From NCBI GenBank assembly GCA_036493735.1, contig DASXPH010000019.1, positions 1 through 64,000 on the forward strand: a stretch of 64,000 nucleotides of DNA, given 5' to 3'. The notes below the pieces were generated by a model. That model had not been told where the DNA came from and did no database searches. It was given only the letters and a program-made list of their open reading frames with translations. Of the stretch, positions 16,090-25,457 are shown piece after piece. Positions within the stretch are counted from its first letter, which is position 1; each line of letters opens with the position of its first letter. Source of the DNA: AG2 sp036493735. Its GTDB lineage: Bacteria; Gemmatimonadota; Gemmatimonadetes; Gemmatimonadales; Gemmatimonadaceae. The position numbers and the translations under genes were made by a program.

Positions 16090-17396
16090 TCACAACAATA
16101 TGTCCGTGCCAAGAGAGATGGTCGTCCCGGTCTGGCCCGCAGTGTAGTAGCCGAAGAACGAGCCCGTTGGTGAGCGCACGATGTGGATGTAATGCGCGTT
16201 GATGCGCCAGGATCGATTGCCATACGGGTAATAGCTGGCGCCAGCACTCAGTTCCCACGGCTGTCGTTTGAACTGATCAAAGACGTAGCCGCCGGCGGCG
16301 TACACGTTGACGGTGGGGGGTATCACCATGCGGCTCAACTCGCCATGAAGCCGTTGTCATGAATCGATGAGAGGGGAAGCGGGCCGTCGGCGACGAAATC
16401 CGTCAGCCAGCGAAAGTAGTACTCGCTCATGAACGTCCAGCCGCGCAACTTCGCGCCGGCGTCGACCGACAGATAGTCGTACGTCAATTTTTGGAGGGTG
16501 ACGCCGGGCGCGAGCGCCCCTGTCTCGAAGGCATTGACGCCGTCGGAGAGGCGGATCTGCGTCGTCGACGGCGGCGCCGAAATGTCGGACGCGCGATTCT
16601 CACGCGAGGTCGTGCCGCTGAGGCCGAGCTGCGTCGCCAGCTTAGTATGAAATTCTAAATCGCCGAAGCCGGCGCGCGGGCCGAACTCGCCTGTCGTCGG
16701 CTGCCAGCGCAGACTGGCGCTGTACGTGAGCTCCGGCAGGTCGACATTCTGCGGCACGCCGAGCTGGCTGATGTTGTTGTTCATGGAGAGGGTATACGTC
16801 AGGCGCGGCAGCACGTAACCGGTCATCCACGCGCCTGACGAGAAGCCGCCGCGAAAGAATTCTTCCGCCATCTGCCGGTCGGAGCCCGGAAAGAATGGCC
16901 ATTGGCCCAGTAGCGAGCGCGCCGTCATGTTCGGACCCACGCCGACGCCAAAGACGAACGCCGGTGATGCCAGGTACTGGAGGTTGCCGAACAAGAGCGT
17001 TTGTTGCGTCGTCGGCAGCGACCACAGGGTGATGTTATAGCGAAACCGCGGATCGTAGAAGAAGCCGGTGATCCAGGCCATAGTGCGTTGCCAGTTCAGA
17101 TCGTTGCGACGGTTGACGGGTCTGACTCGGCCGAGATGGTCGGTGAACGCATTGCCGGCGGGGTACTGATTCATGTATCGAAACAGCCCGTAGACGCTGA
17201 TGTTCAGGCTGCCGCGCTGCGTCTTGACGATGTCGAATCCTGCAGCCGGTGTGAACTCGCCCGCCGTGGTGTTGGGAAATCGGAGCGTGCTGTCGATCTT
17301 GTACGGGAGCGCCTCGGCTTCCTGGGCGGTGGCCGCGCCTAACGGTGCGGCCAGGAGCAGAACGGCGGCAAGTAGGTGTGCCACGCGCATACGCAT
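16090..17396 (-). pseudogene. Outer-membrane porin-like protein, frameshifted near the 3' end
   Basis: A signal peptide (MRMRVAHLLAAVLLLAAPLGAATAQ) leads a barrel-like protein resembling phosphate-selective porins (FNISVYGLFRY-type strands: GSLNISVYGLFRYMNQ, FFYDPRFRYNITLWSL, PRLTYTLSMNNNIS, FMSEYYFRWLTDF). The frame from 17396 stops at 16335 after SIHDNGFMAS. A second frame begins at the overlapping TTG 16338 and carries the natural end: LSRMVIPPTVNVYAAGGYVF ... GQTGTTISLGTDILL. One missing base at about 16337-16342 (Ala-Ser-stop instead of Ala-Glu-Leu-Ser) would rejoin a protein of about 435 residues. Either a recent null mutation or a sequencing error. Confidence 0.75.
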
Positions 17397-17584
17397 ACCG
17401 GAATGGGTGCCGGCCGCGGAGTGGCAGGCTGCCACCCGTCGGCCGCATGGATCACTTCGCCGAAACAGACTAGGGCGAGGTCACGCGCGCGCCATGGTCC
17501 TTTCGTCCAAGTTGGGGGCAGCGGTCACGGCCAGCCCTTCCCATCCTCCTGCTCGAGGTCGGCACGCGCTGCCGCGAGAGTGTA
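17397..17584. other. Upstream region of the porin gene, nothing recognised
   Basis: Between the porin start and the duplicated segment I see no gene or clear regulatory site. Open frames here are shadows. Confidence 0.3.
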
Positions 17585-17678
17585 TTGGCAGACTCTATGC
17601 GAATCCGAAGACCTAGCAGATCATCGGGCGCCCGATTCGCGACAATTCAGCACGAGCATTTCACGCCATGAGTCTCGA
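17585..17678 (+). repeat. Duplicated segment, copy 1 (with 25049-25140)
   Basis: About 94 bp starting TTGGCAGACTCTATGCGAAT and ending at the first codons ATGAGTCTCG match 25049-25140 with only a handful of differences. The copy here provides the leader and start codon of the gene at 17668; the other copy leads to a stop after nine codons. A second shared block follows at 18264-18331 and 25223-25291. Confidence 0.85.
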
Positions 17679-18204
17679 TGCAAAGCACAGCCCGTTTTAC
17701 ATGTGGCTCGACAATGGCGAGATTCGTGACATCGTTAGGCGAGCGCAGGCCCTGCCCGCGGGGCAACGACTGGTGCTGATCAAGGGCCTCATTCCGGGTC
17801 TCGTCGACGAAATAGGTGAGGCCGCCGTCGAATCATTCCTCAACGAGTTGGTCGTCAAGACCCGACGATTCGCGGAGGCGGTCGATCATCCCGGCCGCGG
17901 CAGTGCGACGCGACGTGTCCCTGGAGAGCCGCTTGGTGGTCCGGTGCCGGACGGTGAGGTTCATTTACCCGGAACGCGCAACCCCCGGCGACCTGGCGGA
18001 CGAGCGTTGGAGCGGGAATGGGAGGCAGCATTATGGGAGGCGGTCGTCGTGCCTTCGGCGCACGATCGCGGTGTGGAGAGCGTCGCGAGCTCCGATCACA
18101 CCATGGCCGATGAGGTCGAAGAGGCGTCGCTCGACAGCTTCCCGGCAAGCGATCCACCAACGTGGAGCGGTCTTCGCATTGGCCCACCCCGTATCGGCGG
18201 GTGA
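17668..18204 (+). CDS. Hypothetical protein with C-terminal SFPASDPP motif
   Basis: Unknown protein of 178 residues starting with ATG inside the duplicated leader. The N-terminal 75 residues are helical (EIRDIVRRAQALPAGQRLVLIKGLIPGLVDEIGEAAVESFLNELV). A basic Pro/Gly-rich linker follows and may have been scrambled by rearrangement. The end, DEVEEASLDSFPASDPPTWSG, is a short conserved tail I have seen on diverse small bacterial proteins. The helical part loosely resembles the 61-residue protein at 47876-48061. Its second half may not be native. Function unknown. Confidence 0.5.
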   Translation: MSLDAKHSPFYMWLDNGEIRDIVRRAQALPAGQRLVLIKGLIPGLVDEIGEAAVESFLNELVVKTRRFAEAVDHPGRGSATRRVPGEPLGGPVPDGEVHLPGTRNPRRPGGRALEREWEAALWEAVVVPSAHDRGVESVASSDHTMADEVEEASLDSFPASDPPTWSGLRIGPPRIGG

Positions 18205-18245
18205 GCCAGCCGTCGGGATGCTCACGACGCGCGCAGCAACCGTCT

Positions 18246-18400
18246 CCAACCGTTGGATCCACGGAGCAATTCGGATGGCAAGCGCATTCTGATCGATCGC
18301 TTGTGGCCGCGAGGCTTGAGTAAGCGAGGGCCGCAATCGATGAGTGGATGAAGGAGCACGAAGATAGCCAACGTCTAGTCACCGGCTCTGGTGGTCGTAA
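18246..18400 (+). pseudogene. DUF488-family gene remnant, copy 1
   Basis: The frame SNSDGKRILIDRLWPRGLSK is the DUF488 signature (DGxRVLVDRLWPRGLSK). A single A is missing at about 18323 compared with the second copy; restoring it continues as ARAAIDEWMKEHEDSQR, the expected next helix. Sequence on both sides has diverged from the family. This is a dead fragment of a small DUF488 gene. Confidence 0.7.
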
Positions 18401-18607
18401 CACCGGAACGACCATCCAGCAAGATCCGGGGTGGCAACAGCGCCTCACGCAGCGCGGAAATGTCTGTTTCAGGGCCTTCCGATTGCGCGCGTAGCTTGCG
18501 AAGCTATGAGAGGCGCCTAACGGTTGGTGCGTCAGGTGCCGCGCGACACATCGGAATGCTCCGGTGAGTCGCCATACAGTACAAACTAGATCTCCCCGCC
18601 TGACGGA

Positions 18608-20803
18608 ATGGACCCGACAACTCTAGCGCCGATCTCCGGTCACGCGATCCGTATCCTGCTGCTGCAGCTCGCGGGCCTCCTCCTGCTCGCGCGCGGACTC
18701 TCGGAGTTGATGCGGCGTCTTCGGCAGCCCGCTGTCATAGGCGAACTCCTCGCGGGCATCGTCCTTGGGCCGACGATTCTGGGCCGCTTCATTCCCCAGC
18801 TCGAGACGGCCATCTTCCCGCCAACGACGAGGCAATTCCATCTCCTCGAGGTCGTGTCGTGGTTAGGCATGGTGCTCCTCCTTCTCCTGACAGGCCTGGA
18901 GACCGATGTTCGCGTTATGCGCTCCCTCGGCCGAGCCGCCGTGGCAGTCTCACTCGGGGGGATGCTCGTCAACTTCACACTCGGCGGACTGCTCGGCTGG
19001 TTCATGCCAGCACACTTCCTGACCGATCCCGCGAACCGGCCAATCTTCTCGGCGTTTCTGGCGACGGCTCTCGCGATCACGGCGATGCCCGTTGTTGCCA
19101 AAATTCTCATCGATCTGCGGCTGATCCGCAGGAATGTTGGTGTGGTGATCCTGTCTGCTGGCGTACTCGACGACACAACGGGATGGCTTGTCTTGTCGGT
19201 TATCGCCGGCATCGCCGCCGCTGGCGCCTTCTCGGCCAGCAAACTCGGATTCACACTCGCCGGACTGGCGCTCTACGTCGCCATGATGCGCTTCGTCGTG
19301 TATCCGATATTCGCGAAGCTATTACGATTTGTGAACGAGCGAGTTCAGCTCGCGGGCGCAGACGTGACGCTCATTTTCGTCTTCACATTTCTCAGCGCGG
19401 CGGCAACCGAATATGTCGGCGTCCATGCCGTGTTTGGCGCGTTCGTCATGGGGTTGCTCGTGCGACAGACGCCGCGAGTCCGCCCCGCTTCGCTGCACTC
19501 CGTCGAAACGTTCGTGCTCTCAGCGCTCTCACCAATCTTCTTCGCATTCGTCGGACTCAAGGTCGATCTCTGGGCACTCTCGAGTTGGCAGCTTCCCGCA
19601 ATTGTCATCGGGACAGCCGTAATCGGAAAGCTCATCGGTTGCTACTCGGGTGCACGGCTGGGCGGATTGAGACACTGGGAATCGCTCGCCATCGGGATCG
19701 GCATGAACGCGCGCGGCGCAATGGAGCTCGTCGTCGCCCTCATCGGCCTTTCGCTCGGCCTGCTCACCGCCGAGATGTACTCGACCATTGTACTCGTCGC
19801 CGTGGTCACGTCGTTCATGACGCCGCTGTTTCTGCGCTTGGTCGTGCCCATGCTGCCGGTCACCGATGAGGAACGTCACCGTCTCGAGGACGATGCGCGG
19901 CTTCGATTGCTACCGACTGGCCCCATCCGGGTGCTGGTGCCAACCGCCGGAGGTCCGAACGCAGCGGCCGTCCTTGCCATCGCCGCACCCTTGATACGTT
20001 CTCGAGGCGGCGAACTGACGGCAATGTACGTGGAACGCACGGCACGGCGCGCACTGTGGCGTCGTCTCTTCTCGCGCAAGCCGTCGTTGGCCGGTCGCGG
20101 GCTCGCAGAGCATCTCGAGCGTGCGGCGCAGCGACTCGGCGACCAGCGAGGCCTGCTCGCCGTGAAGCGCGTCCGGTCCACCGAGCCGGCAACGGAAGTG
20201 ATCACGGAGTCGCGGCGAGATTATGATCTGCTCATGATCGGCGCGACACCGCAACACGGCTCGGCTTCGTCTCCCGTCACCCGTGTCCTCGCTGATGCTC
20301 GTATTCCAGCCGTGGTGGTCCGGGCGGCGAGCTCGATACCGGCAGAGTGTTTTGGCCGGCTGCTCGTGCCGCTCGACGGCAGCGTCTTCTCGCGCGGCGC
20401 CGTCGAATTTTCGTTCATGTATGCCGCGGCCACCAAGGCGCACGTGACGCTGATGCACGTAGTGAATGAAGCACGACTGTCCACCGGAACGCTGTTCGCG
20501 CCGGAACGACGCGACGCGCATGGCGTTCGCGGAGCTCTCGAATCGGAATTGGAGTCTCATATTCGGAGCGACTTTGGCCCGCTCGCGAAGCGCAATGACG
20601 TCGCATACGATGTTCGAATCGTCGCGAGCGGGGATCCGTCGGGCACGATCGTCGAGGCGAGTCAGAGCCAGAATTACGACTTGATCGTTCTCGGCGCGGA
20701 GAACAAGATGCTCTCGCGAGCAATATTTTTTGGCCAGGGGACTGCCGAAGTAGTCGAAAACGCGGATTGCACCGTGGCCGTAGTGCTACCGTACATTCGT
20801 TAG
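18608..20803 (+). CDS. Kef-type cation:proton antiporter with two UspA domains
   Basis: Inner-membrane antiporter of 731 residues (CPA2 family). Residues 1 to about 415 hold 12-13 spans: LLLARGLSELMRRLRQPAVIGELLAGIVLGPTI, GLETDVRVMRS, SAGVLDDTTGWLVLSVI (the Asp-Asp pair typical of the transport site) and MNARGAMELVVALIGL. Two universal-stress-protein domains follow: about 438-575 (ITESRRDYDLLMIGATPQHG) and 585-730 (FGRLLVPLDGSVFSRGAVEF ... YDLIVLGAENKMLSRAIFFG). The tandem UspA tail replaces the TrkA_N domain of KefB/C and would sense nucleotide or stress signals. Monocistronic; K+ or Na+ specificity is not decidable. Confidence 0.9.
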   Translation: MDPTTLAPISGHAIRILLLQLAGLLLLARGLSELMRRLRQPAVIGELLAGIVLGPTILGRFIPQLETAIFPPTTRQFHLLEVVSWLGMVLLLLLTGLETDVRVMRSLGRAAVAVSLGGMLVNFTLGGLLGWFMPAHFLTDPANRPIFSAFLATALAITAMPVVAKILIDLRLIRRNVGVVILSAGVLDDTTGWLVLSVIAGIAAAGAFSASKLGFTLAGLALYVAMMRFVVYPIFAKLLRFVNERVQLAGADVTLIFVFTFLSAAATEYVGVHAVFGAFVMGLLVRQTPRVRPASLHSVETFVLSALSPIFFAFVGLKVDLWALSSWQLPAIVIGTAVIGKLIGCYSGARLGGLRHWESLAIGIGMNARGAMELVVALIGLSLGLLTAEMYSTIVLVAVVTSFMTPLFLRLVVPMLPVTDEERHRLEDDARLRLLPTGPIRVLVPTAGGPNAAAVLAIAAPLIRSRGGELTAMYVERTARRALWRRLFSRKPSLAGRGLAEHLERAAQRLGDQRGLLAVKRVRSTEPATEVITESRRDYDLLMIGATPQHGSASSPVTRVLADARIPAVVVRAASSIPAECFGRLLVPLDGSVFSRGAVEFSFMYAAATKAHVTLMHVVNEARLSTGTLFAPERRDAHGVRGALESELESHIRSDFGPLAKRNDVAYDVRIVASGDPSGTIVEASQSQNYDLIVLGAENKMLSRAIFFGQGTAEVVENADCTVAVVLPYIR

Positions 20804-20823
20804 CCGCAGACTCCGCCGGGCAG

Positions 20824-21969
20824 TCACCGCGCATCGGTGCGTGATGCGACGCGACGCTTCGACCCGTTCGCCGAGTCAGGCCGAAGGCCAACCGGCTGGG
20901 TGAGCTGCACCTTGCCCACCTTCGCGTAATCGACCATGAAGGTGTGCAAGCCGTAATTCGAGTTGTTCCGCGTGTAGCCCGCGACGAGCTGCTTGTTGTA
21001 CTCCGTGAACAACACGTCGAATGGATCGCGCTCGTCCGCATCCTGGATGAACAGGTCGGTGTCCGTCATCGTCAGCTTGCCGAAGGTGAGATGACCGCCG
21101 CGGAAATAGATGAAATTCCGCGCCCCGGGCTCCGGCTTCACGAAGGTCCCGAATACGGTGTCATCCGCGGTCCGCACGAACTCCTGCACCATCGAGTTTC
21201 CTTCGACGCGGACCGATGCGAGACGGCCCTCCACCGTCGGTGGAGGAATGATCTCGGTGGGCCTCAGATAGATGTCGTCCCCGCGCACGAACGCCCCGTG
21301 CGCCCCCTGGAGATGATTGAGCATCTTATCAAGGTGGATGCCGAGCGCGTGCAGCAGCTTGAATCCGTCGACGCCCCCGAAAACGCGCATCCTGGTCGGC
21401 ACCAACTTCACGGTGCCGTCCGGCTGAAGCTCGGGCCTGGCGTTCATCGTGAACGGAATGTCGACCCCTTTGTGCATGACGCCGTGCTGGACGACTTCCC
21501 CGTTCTCGATCGTGATGCGCAGCCGCCGCACCGGCGAGCCCTTGTAGTTGAACACGATATCGTTCATGAGCGCGCTGAGCGCGGGGCCGTCGAGGATCAC
21601 GGTCGCCGCGGTGACGCGGATCTTGAACGATGTCGGGTCGTCGAGCGCCGGCACCGTGCCCTTGAGCGTGATCACCTGTCCGCGCAGCGCTCGGATATGC
21701 ATCGCCGTCGTCGCGTTGACGCGCAGGTCGACGTTCTGCATCTCGGTCCAGAGCAACGTGTCCGGCCGCGCGACCGTGGTGGGCGAACCGGCGACACCTG
21801 GCGGTGGGCCAACGGACGACGGCGACGCCGCCGCGGAGAGGAGCAGCGCCAGCGTCATCACCGCTACTCCGGCTATCACTGCGCGGGGCAAATAGTTACT
21901 GGTCAATCGCTCCTCATCATCCAGACCGCACAAAGGACTGAGAGGCAAAACCCGCTCCGTACGCAGCAA
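20824..21969 (-). CDS. Exported hypothetical protein
   Basis: Protein of up to 381 residues. A hydrophobic N-terminal segment (LPRAVIAGVAVMTLALLLSAAASP, about residues 28-51) looks like an uncleaved anchor or signal peptide. The rest is soluble and beta-rich (NVDLRVNATTAMHIRALRGQ, RRLRITIENGEVVQHGVMHKGVDIPFTM, TFGKLTMTDTDLFIQDADERDPFDVLF). The block around VHHGVMHKG-type sequence suggests a lipid- or ligand-binding sheet such as DUF2993-like proteins, but I am not confident. The start is uncertain because no good ribosome site is visible. Convergent with the antiporter gene (20-bp gap). Confidence 0.65.
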   Translation of the reverse strand: MLRTERVLPLSPLCGLDDEERLTSNYLPRAVIAGVAVMTLALLLSAAASPSSVGPPPGVAGSPTTVARPDTLLWTEMQNVDLRVNATTAMHIRALRGQVITLKGTVPALDDPTSFKIRVTAATVILDGPALSALMNDIVFNYKGSPVRRLRITIENGEVVQHGVMHKGVDIPFTMNARPELQPDGTVKLVPTRMRVFGGVDGFKLLHALGIHLDKMLNHLQGAHGAFVRGDDIYLRPTEIIPPPTVEGRLASVRVEGNSMVQEFVRTADDTVFGTFVKPEPGARNFIYFRGGHLTFGKLTMTDTDLFIQDADERDPFDVLFTEYNKQLVAGYTRNNSNYGLHTFMVDYAKVGKVQLTQPVGLRPDSANGSKRRVASRTDAR

Positions 21970-22147
21970 TAGCGAACGGACGCCCGGTCACTTCGAAAGC
22001 CCGTGACGTGCTCGGCGACGCCGTAGCCAGGCAATCGCCCAACCGATGAGTCCTCCATGTGGTCGGCCGGCTATCTATCGGCCGCGCCACTAAGTGTGCG
22101 TCACGCTTCGCAGCACGGCAGCGATCCTCGTGATGCGTCGTCCTTCA

Positions 22148-22627
22148 CTACCGTGCTGTGACCCTGTCAGTCTTCAGTGAGCTCGGCGCGTTGGGGTGCG
22201 CGCCTTCGTCGACGCCAACCGCCAACCGCTCCACGAGCTCACCACCGAGCCAGCCCGTGACGAGCCCAAGTCCGCCGGCGATCAGCACAAGCACGAATGC
22301 CCCAACCGAAGGCTGACCAGGATCGCCGCGACGCATGAGCCAACTCACCGCGAACAGCACCACGACAACCACGTTCCCCACTCCATGCCACGCGCCGATG
22401 CGATACGCCCGTGACCCCGACTCGAGACCAAGCCAATCGAGCAGGCCGAAGACCGCCGCGATGAGACCCCCAATGATTCCCGCGGCAATCATCCAATAGG
22501 AGACGATCGACCACAGCGGTGTGCCGGTGATGAAGTGAATCACATCGAATATGATCGCCGTAACAAAGAGGCCGAGTGGGAAGACGATCAACATCGGATG
22601 GATGCGGTGGCCCAATAGCTTGGCCAT
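22148..22627 (-). CDS. DUF2231 integral membrane protein (paralog of 7537-8055)
   Basis: Inner-membrane protein of 159 residues, four spans, opening MAKLLGHRIHPMLIVFPLG with the conserved Gly-His-x-Ile-His-Pro. It aligns end to end with the protein at 7537-8055, including WHGVGNVVVVVLFAVSWLMRR and LVTGWLGGELVERLAVGVDEGAHPNAPSSL. ATG 22627 has GGAGG five bases upstream; the frame open to 22687 is therefore not used. Function unknown. The next gene upstream, another small membrane protein, lies 93 bp away in the same direction. Confidence 0.85.
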   Translation of the reverse strand: MAKLLGHRIHPMLIVFPLGLFVTAIIFDVIHFITGTPLWSIVSYWMIAAGIIGGLIAAVFGLLDWLGLESGSRAYRIGAWHGVGNVVVVVLFAVSWLMRRGDPGQPSVGAFVLVLIAGGLGLVTGWLGGELVERLAVGVDEGAHPNAPSSLKTDRVTAR

Positions 22628-22720
22628 GGTTCCTCCAGGTAACGCCAGTCCGGTTAGGCGATGCTCCGAGAAGCCGAGCGCCTGCACTGTCGCAGCTTGC
22701 CTGGCTCCATCATGGCATTG

Positions 22721-23200
22721 TCAAGTCTCCTCTTCCGCTTTCCGCAGCAGCTCCGCCAACGGATGCCTTCGCGCAACGATGACGAACGCTATCACAGCTC
22801 CGATCACGCTCCCTCCAAAGATGCGAATCCACGCCAACTCACCGAGCGCCGAGCGTGAGAGCGCAGCCGAGACTAACGCGAATGCAAGCTCGAGCATCAG
22901 AAAGCCGAAGCCGATTCCGAAGACGAGACTCGGCGCGCGCACTGCGCCGTGGACAAGCGATATGATCGTGACGCCGTACGCGAGGTTGAGCAGATAATGA
23001 ATCACAGTGAACATGACGATGCCGCCGAGCACCGCGGCCGTATGGAATGGTTCGCCAGCAACCGCGTCGATGGCAGCGAGCCATACCCAGGTGCTGGTCG
23101 CGACGATGAGGCCGAGTGCGGCACCCTCACGGAGTGAGTCATGCTTGCGCGGCGACGTCATCTCGACGTCCTTATGTCGTACTGCGTGAATCGTAATCAT
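22721..23200 (-). CDS. Four-span membrane protein, unknown
   Basis: Protein of 159 residues with four hydrophobic segments (LIVATSTWVWLAAIDAVAG, VLGGIVMFTVIHYLLNLAYGVTII, LVFGIGFGFLMLELAFALVSAAL, IFGGSVIGAVIAFVIVARR). I do not recognise a named family. ATG 23200 is preceded by GGAGAG; ATG 23161 is the alternative. It is probably cotranscribed with the DUF2231 gene downstream. Confidence 0.65.
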   Translation of the reverse strand: MITIHAVRHKDVEMTSPRKHDSLREGAALGLIVATSTWVWLAAIDAVAGEPFHTAAVLGGIVMFTVIHYLLNLAYGVTIISLVHGAVRAPSLVFGIGFGFLMLELAFALVSAALSRSALGELAWIRIFGGSVIGAVIAFVIVARRHPLAELLRKAEEET

Positions 23201-23267
23201 CGACTCTCCAGTCGCGCACCGCCAGTTGGCGTGTTAAAGGATGCTAACAAGAGCATTGTCACGTGCC

Positions 23268-24851
23268 TCAGGCTCCGGCACCTATTGCGACGTGGTCACA
23301 TGCGGTGGCCTGCGCAGCAACCGACATCTCGCGACGATAGAGCGCCAAGTATTTTTCAGCGGCGCGCCGCCAGCCGAAGTCGCGGGCCATCGCCTGCCGC
23401 ATCATCGCTCGCCACGTGGCAGTGTCACTGTAGCGCTCGGTCGCGAGCCGGATGCTCGCCAAGAACGCCTCGCGGGTGTAGTCACTGAACAAAAAGCCGG
23501 TGACACCATCGTCGATGCTATCGACGAGGCCCCCGACGCGACGCGCGACCGGGATCGTGCCGTAGCGCTGGGCGCGCATTTGGGTGAGCCCACATGGCTC
23601 GTAAAATGACGGCATGAGGAGCGCGTCGGCGCCAGCAAGTACGCGGTGCTCCAGCTCATCACTAAAGTCGAGCCGAAGTGCGATTCGCCCGGGCGCTGCA
23701 GCAGCGAGATCGGCGAGAGCCCCTTCGTATCTCCTCTCTCCACGCCCCACGAAGACGAATTGCGCATCGGTCTGCGTAAGCAGGTTGGCTTCCAGCACGA
23801 GATCGAGACCTTTTTGCTGTGCGAGGCGAGTGCACATCGCGAAGACCAGAGATTTCGGTTGCTGATCCAATCCGCACGATCGTTGCAGCGCGGCCTTGCA
23901 CGCTGACTTGCCCGAAAGGGCGGCGGCCGTATATCGCACGCGGAGAGTCTGGTCGTTCGCGGGGTCCCACAACTCGGAATCAATACCGTTGGAAACGCCG
24001 ACAAGACGGTTGCCGAGCCTCGCAAACGTCTCGTGCAATCCGAAGCCGCCTTCGCGCGTGCAGAGTTCTCGGGCGTGATTTGGACTGACCGTCACGACGA
24101 GATCACTGTGCGCCAGTCCGCCCCTTAGGAAATTCACGCTTCCCAACGAGTCGCATGCTCGTGCATCGTGCAGCTCGTCAGGCAGACCGACTTCGCGGAT
24201 CGTTTCCCGCGAGAAGTTGCCTTGAAATCCGCCGTTGTGCACCGAAAGCACCGTCAATGGGCACCTCTCCAATCGGGAGGGCGCGTTTCCCAATCGCAGT
24301 TCGGCGAGTGCGATCGCGGAATGCCAGTCGTGCGCGTGGACGATGGTTGCCCGCGGGGCCATCCGCGGCAGTGCGCGAATTGCCGCGACACTGAAGAGCG
24401 CGAATCGCCTGGCGTTGTCCGGGTAGTCCACTCCTGCCTCTCCGTAAATACCCGCGCGATCGAATAAGGAAGTGTGGCCAATAAAAAAAACGCACGGCTT
24501 GTGCAGTTGCATACCAGTCCGGAACAGCTGAACCTCTTCGTCGCGCGCACCCATTCGGATCGTGAATGGTGCTCCGACGACCTCGAGATCAGCGACTCTC
24601 TCCCGAATGGTCCGGTAGAGTGGCATGACGACGGTCACGCTGACTCCGCTCGCGGCCTGAGAAGCGGCGAGTCCGGCGACCGCCTCGCCCAGCCCGCCGG
24701 TGCGCGCGAACGGCGAGCATTCGGCGGTGAGGTGAACCACCTCCAGACGCTCCGACGGTGAATGATTCGGGCGCGCGTCGCGGATGCGGCGCGCTGTAGA
24801 AGATGATGGGTGCTGTGACCACGCAGACGCGTGCGCTGCGGTTGTTCTCAT
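23268..24851 (-). CDS. glgA: Glycogen synthase (ADP-glucose type, GT5)
   Basis: Protein of 527 residues that would extend alpha-1,4-glucan chains from ADP- or UDP-glucose. The N-terminal GT5 domain shows VVHLTAECSPFARTGGLGEAV, VHAHDWHSAIALAELRLG and VSVHNGGFQGNFSRE. The C-terminal GT1 domain shows FAMCTRLAQQKGLDLVLEA, FVGRGERRYEGAL and PSFYEPCGLTQMRAQRYGTIPVARRVGGLVDSI, with the catalytic Glu in FYEPCG. One oddity: the glucosyl-donor loop KTGGL is RTGGL here. ATG 24851 has AAGGAGA six bases upstream; the frame is open to 25034. No other glycogen gene is nearby. Confidence 0.88.
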   Translation of the reverse strand: MRTTAAHASAWSQHPSSSTARRIRDARPNHSPSERLEVVHLTAECSPFARTGGLGEAVAGLAASQAASGVSVTVVMPLYRTIRERVADLEVVGAPFTIRMGARDEEVQLFRTGMQLHKPCVFFIGHTSLFDRAGIYGEAGVDYPDNARRFALFSVAAIRALPRMAPRATIVHAHDWHSAIALAELRLGNAPSRLERCPLTVLSVHNGGFQGNFSRETIREVGLPDELHDARACDSLGSVNFLRGGLAHSDLVVTVSPNHARELCTREGGFGLHETFARLGNRLVGVSNGIDSELWDPANDQTLRVRYTAAALSGKSACKAALQRSCGLDQQPKSLVFAMCTRLAQQKGLDLVLEANLLTQTDAQFVFVGRGERRYEGALADLAAAAPGRIALRLDFSDELEHRVLAGADALLMPSFYEPCGLTQMRAQRYGTIPVARRVGGLVDSIDDGVTGFLFSDYTREAFLASIRLATERYSDTATWRAMMRQAMARDFGWRRAAEKYLALYRREMSVAAQATACDHVAIGAGA

Positions 24852-25048
24852 CGCCTGTCTCCTTGGAACCTCGACGTCCGTCAGAGATACTCTCCGCCTG
24901 GACACAAGTTGACCGACTCGTGAGACATGCGACAATGAAGCGATCGTACCATCGACGGCGACGACCGTACTGGCGACAACCTCCACCTGATCGTGTACTG
25001 TGCTACAAGCGGCGCTCGATAAGCGGCTGATCAACTCGTGAGGTGCTT

Positions 25049-25140
25049 TGGCAGACTCTATGCGAATGCGAAGACGAGCAGATCATCGGGCGCCCAACTC
25101 GCGACAATTCAGCACGAGCATTTCACGCCATGAGTCTCGC
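25049..25140 (+). repeat. Duplicated segment, copy 2 (with 17585-17678)
   Basis: A 92-bp block matching the leader of the gene at 17668. Here the copied ATG (25130-25132) leads only to a nine-codon frame ending in the TAA of a CCTAACG heptamer. The gene body present in copy 1 is missing and a DUF488 fragment follows about 50 bp later. The 24852-25457 interval holds only this block, the DUF488 fragment and about 120 bp without recognisable content. Confidence 0.85.
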
Positions 25141-25190
25141 GTGGAGCGAACTGACCTAACGAGACATCCAACAATGTCGGCGAGGACGCG

Positions 25191-25337
25191 GTGCTACAAC
25201 TGAAGCGAGTTTACGAGCCCCCGAGCAATTCGGATGGCAAGCGCATTCTGATCGATCGCTTGTGGCCGCGAGGCTTGAGTAAAGCGAGGGGCACAATGAT
25301 GCCGTTGTCCTCGCGACGGTCGTGCGAGCGCACATGA
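25191..25337 (+). pseudogene. DUF488-family gene, truncated, copy 2
   Basis: GTG 25191 with GAGGA five bases upstream opens a frame reading LKRVYEPPSNSDGKRILI and then DRLWPRGLSKA, the true N-terminus of DUF488 proteins (normally about 115-120 residues). After residue 33 it leaves the family and stops at 48 residues. Bases 25223-25291 are near-identical to 18264-18331. A 5' gene fragment left by recombination. Confidence 0.7.
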
Positions 25338-25457
25338 AGCGTGGGACGACGACGACGCGCAAGCGCGCCCGGACAGCTTCCCGCGTACATAGACGCGAGG
25401 TATGACGTGCCAGCGCGACGACCTCTCCGCCAGTTGGCCTAACAGGCGCCGAGAGCA

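Noticed and set aside
20944..21972. 342-codon rightward frame
   Set aside because: Antisense shadow; Arg/His/Glu/Val-rich with no start context.
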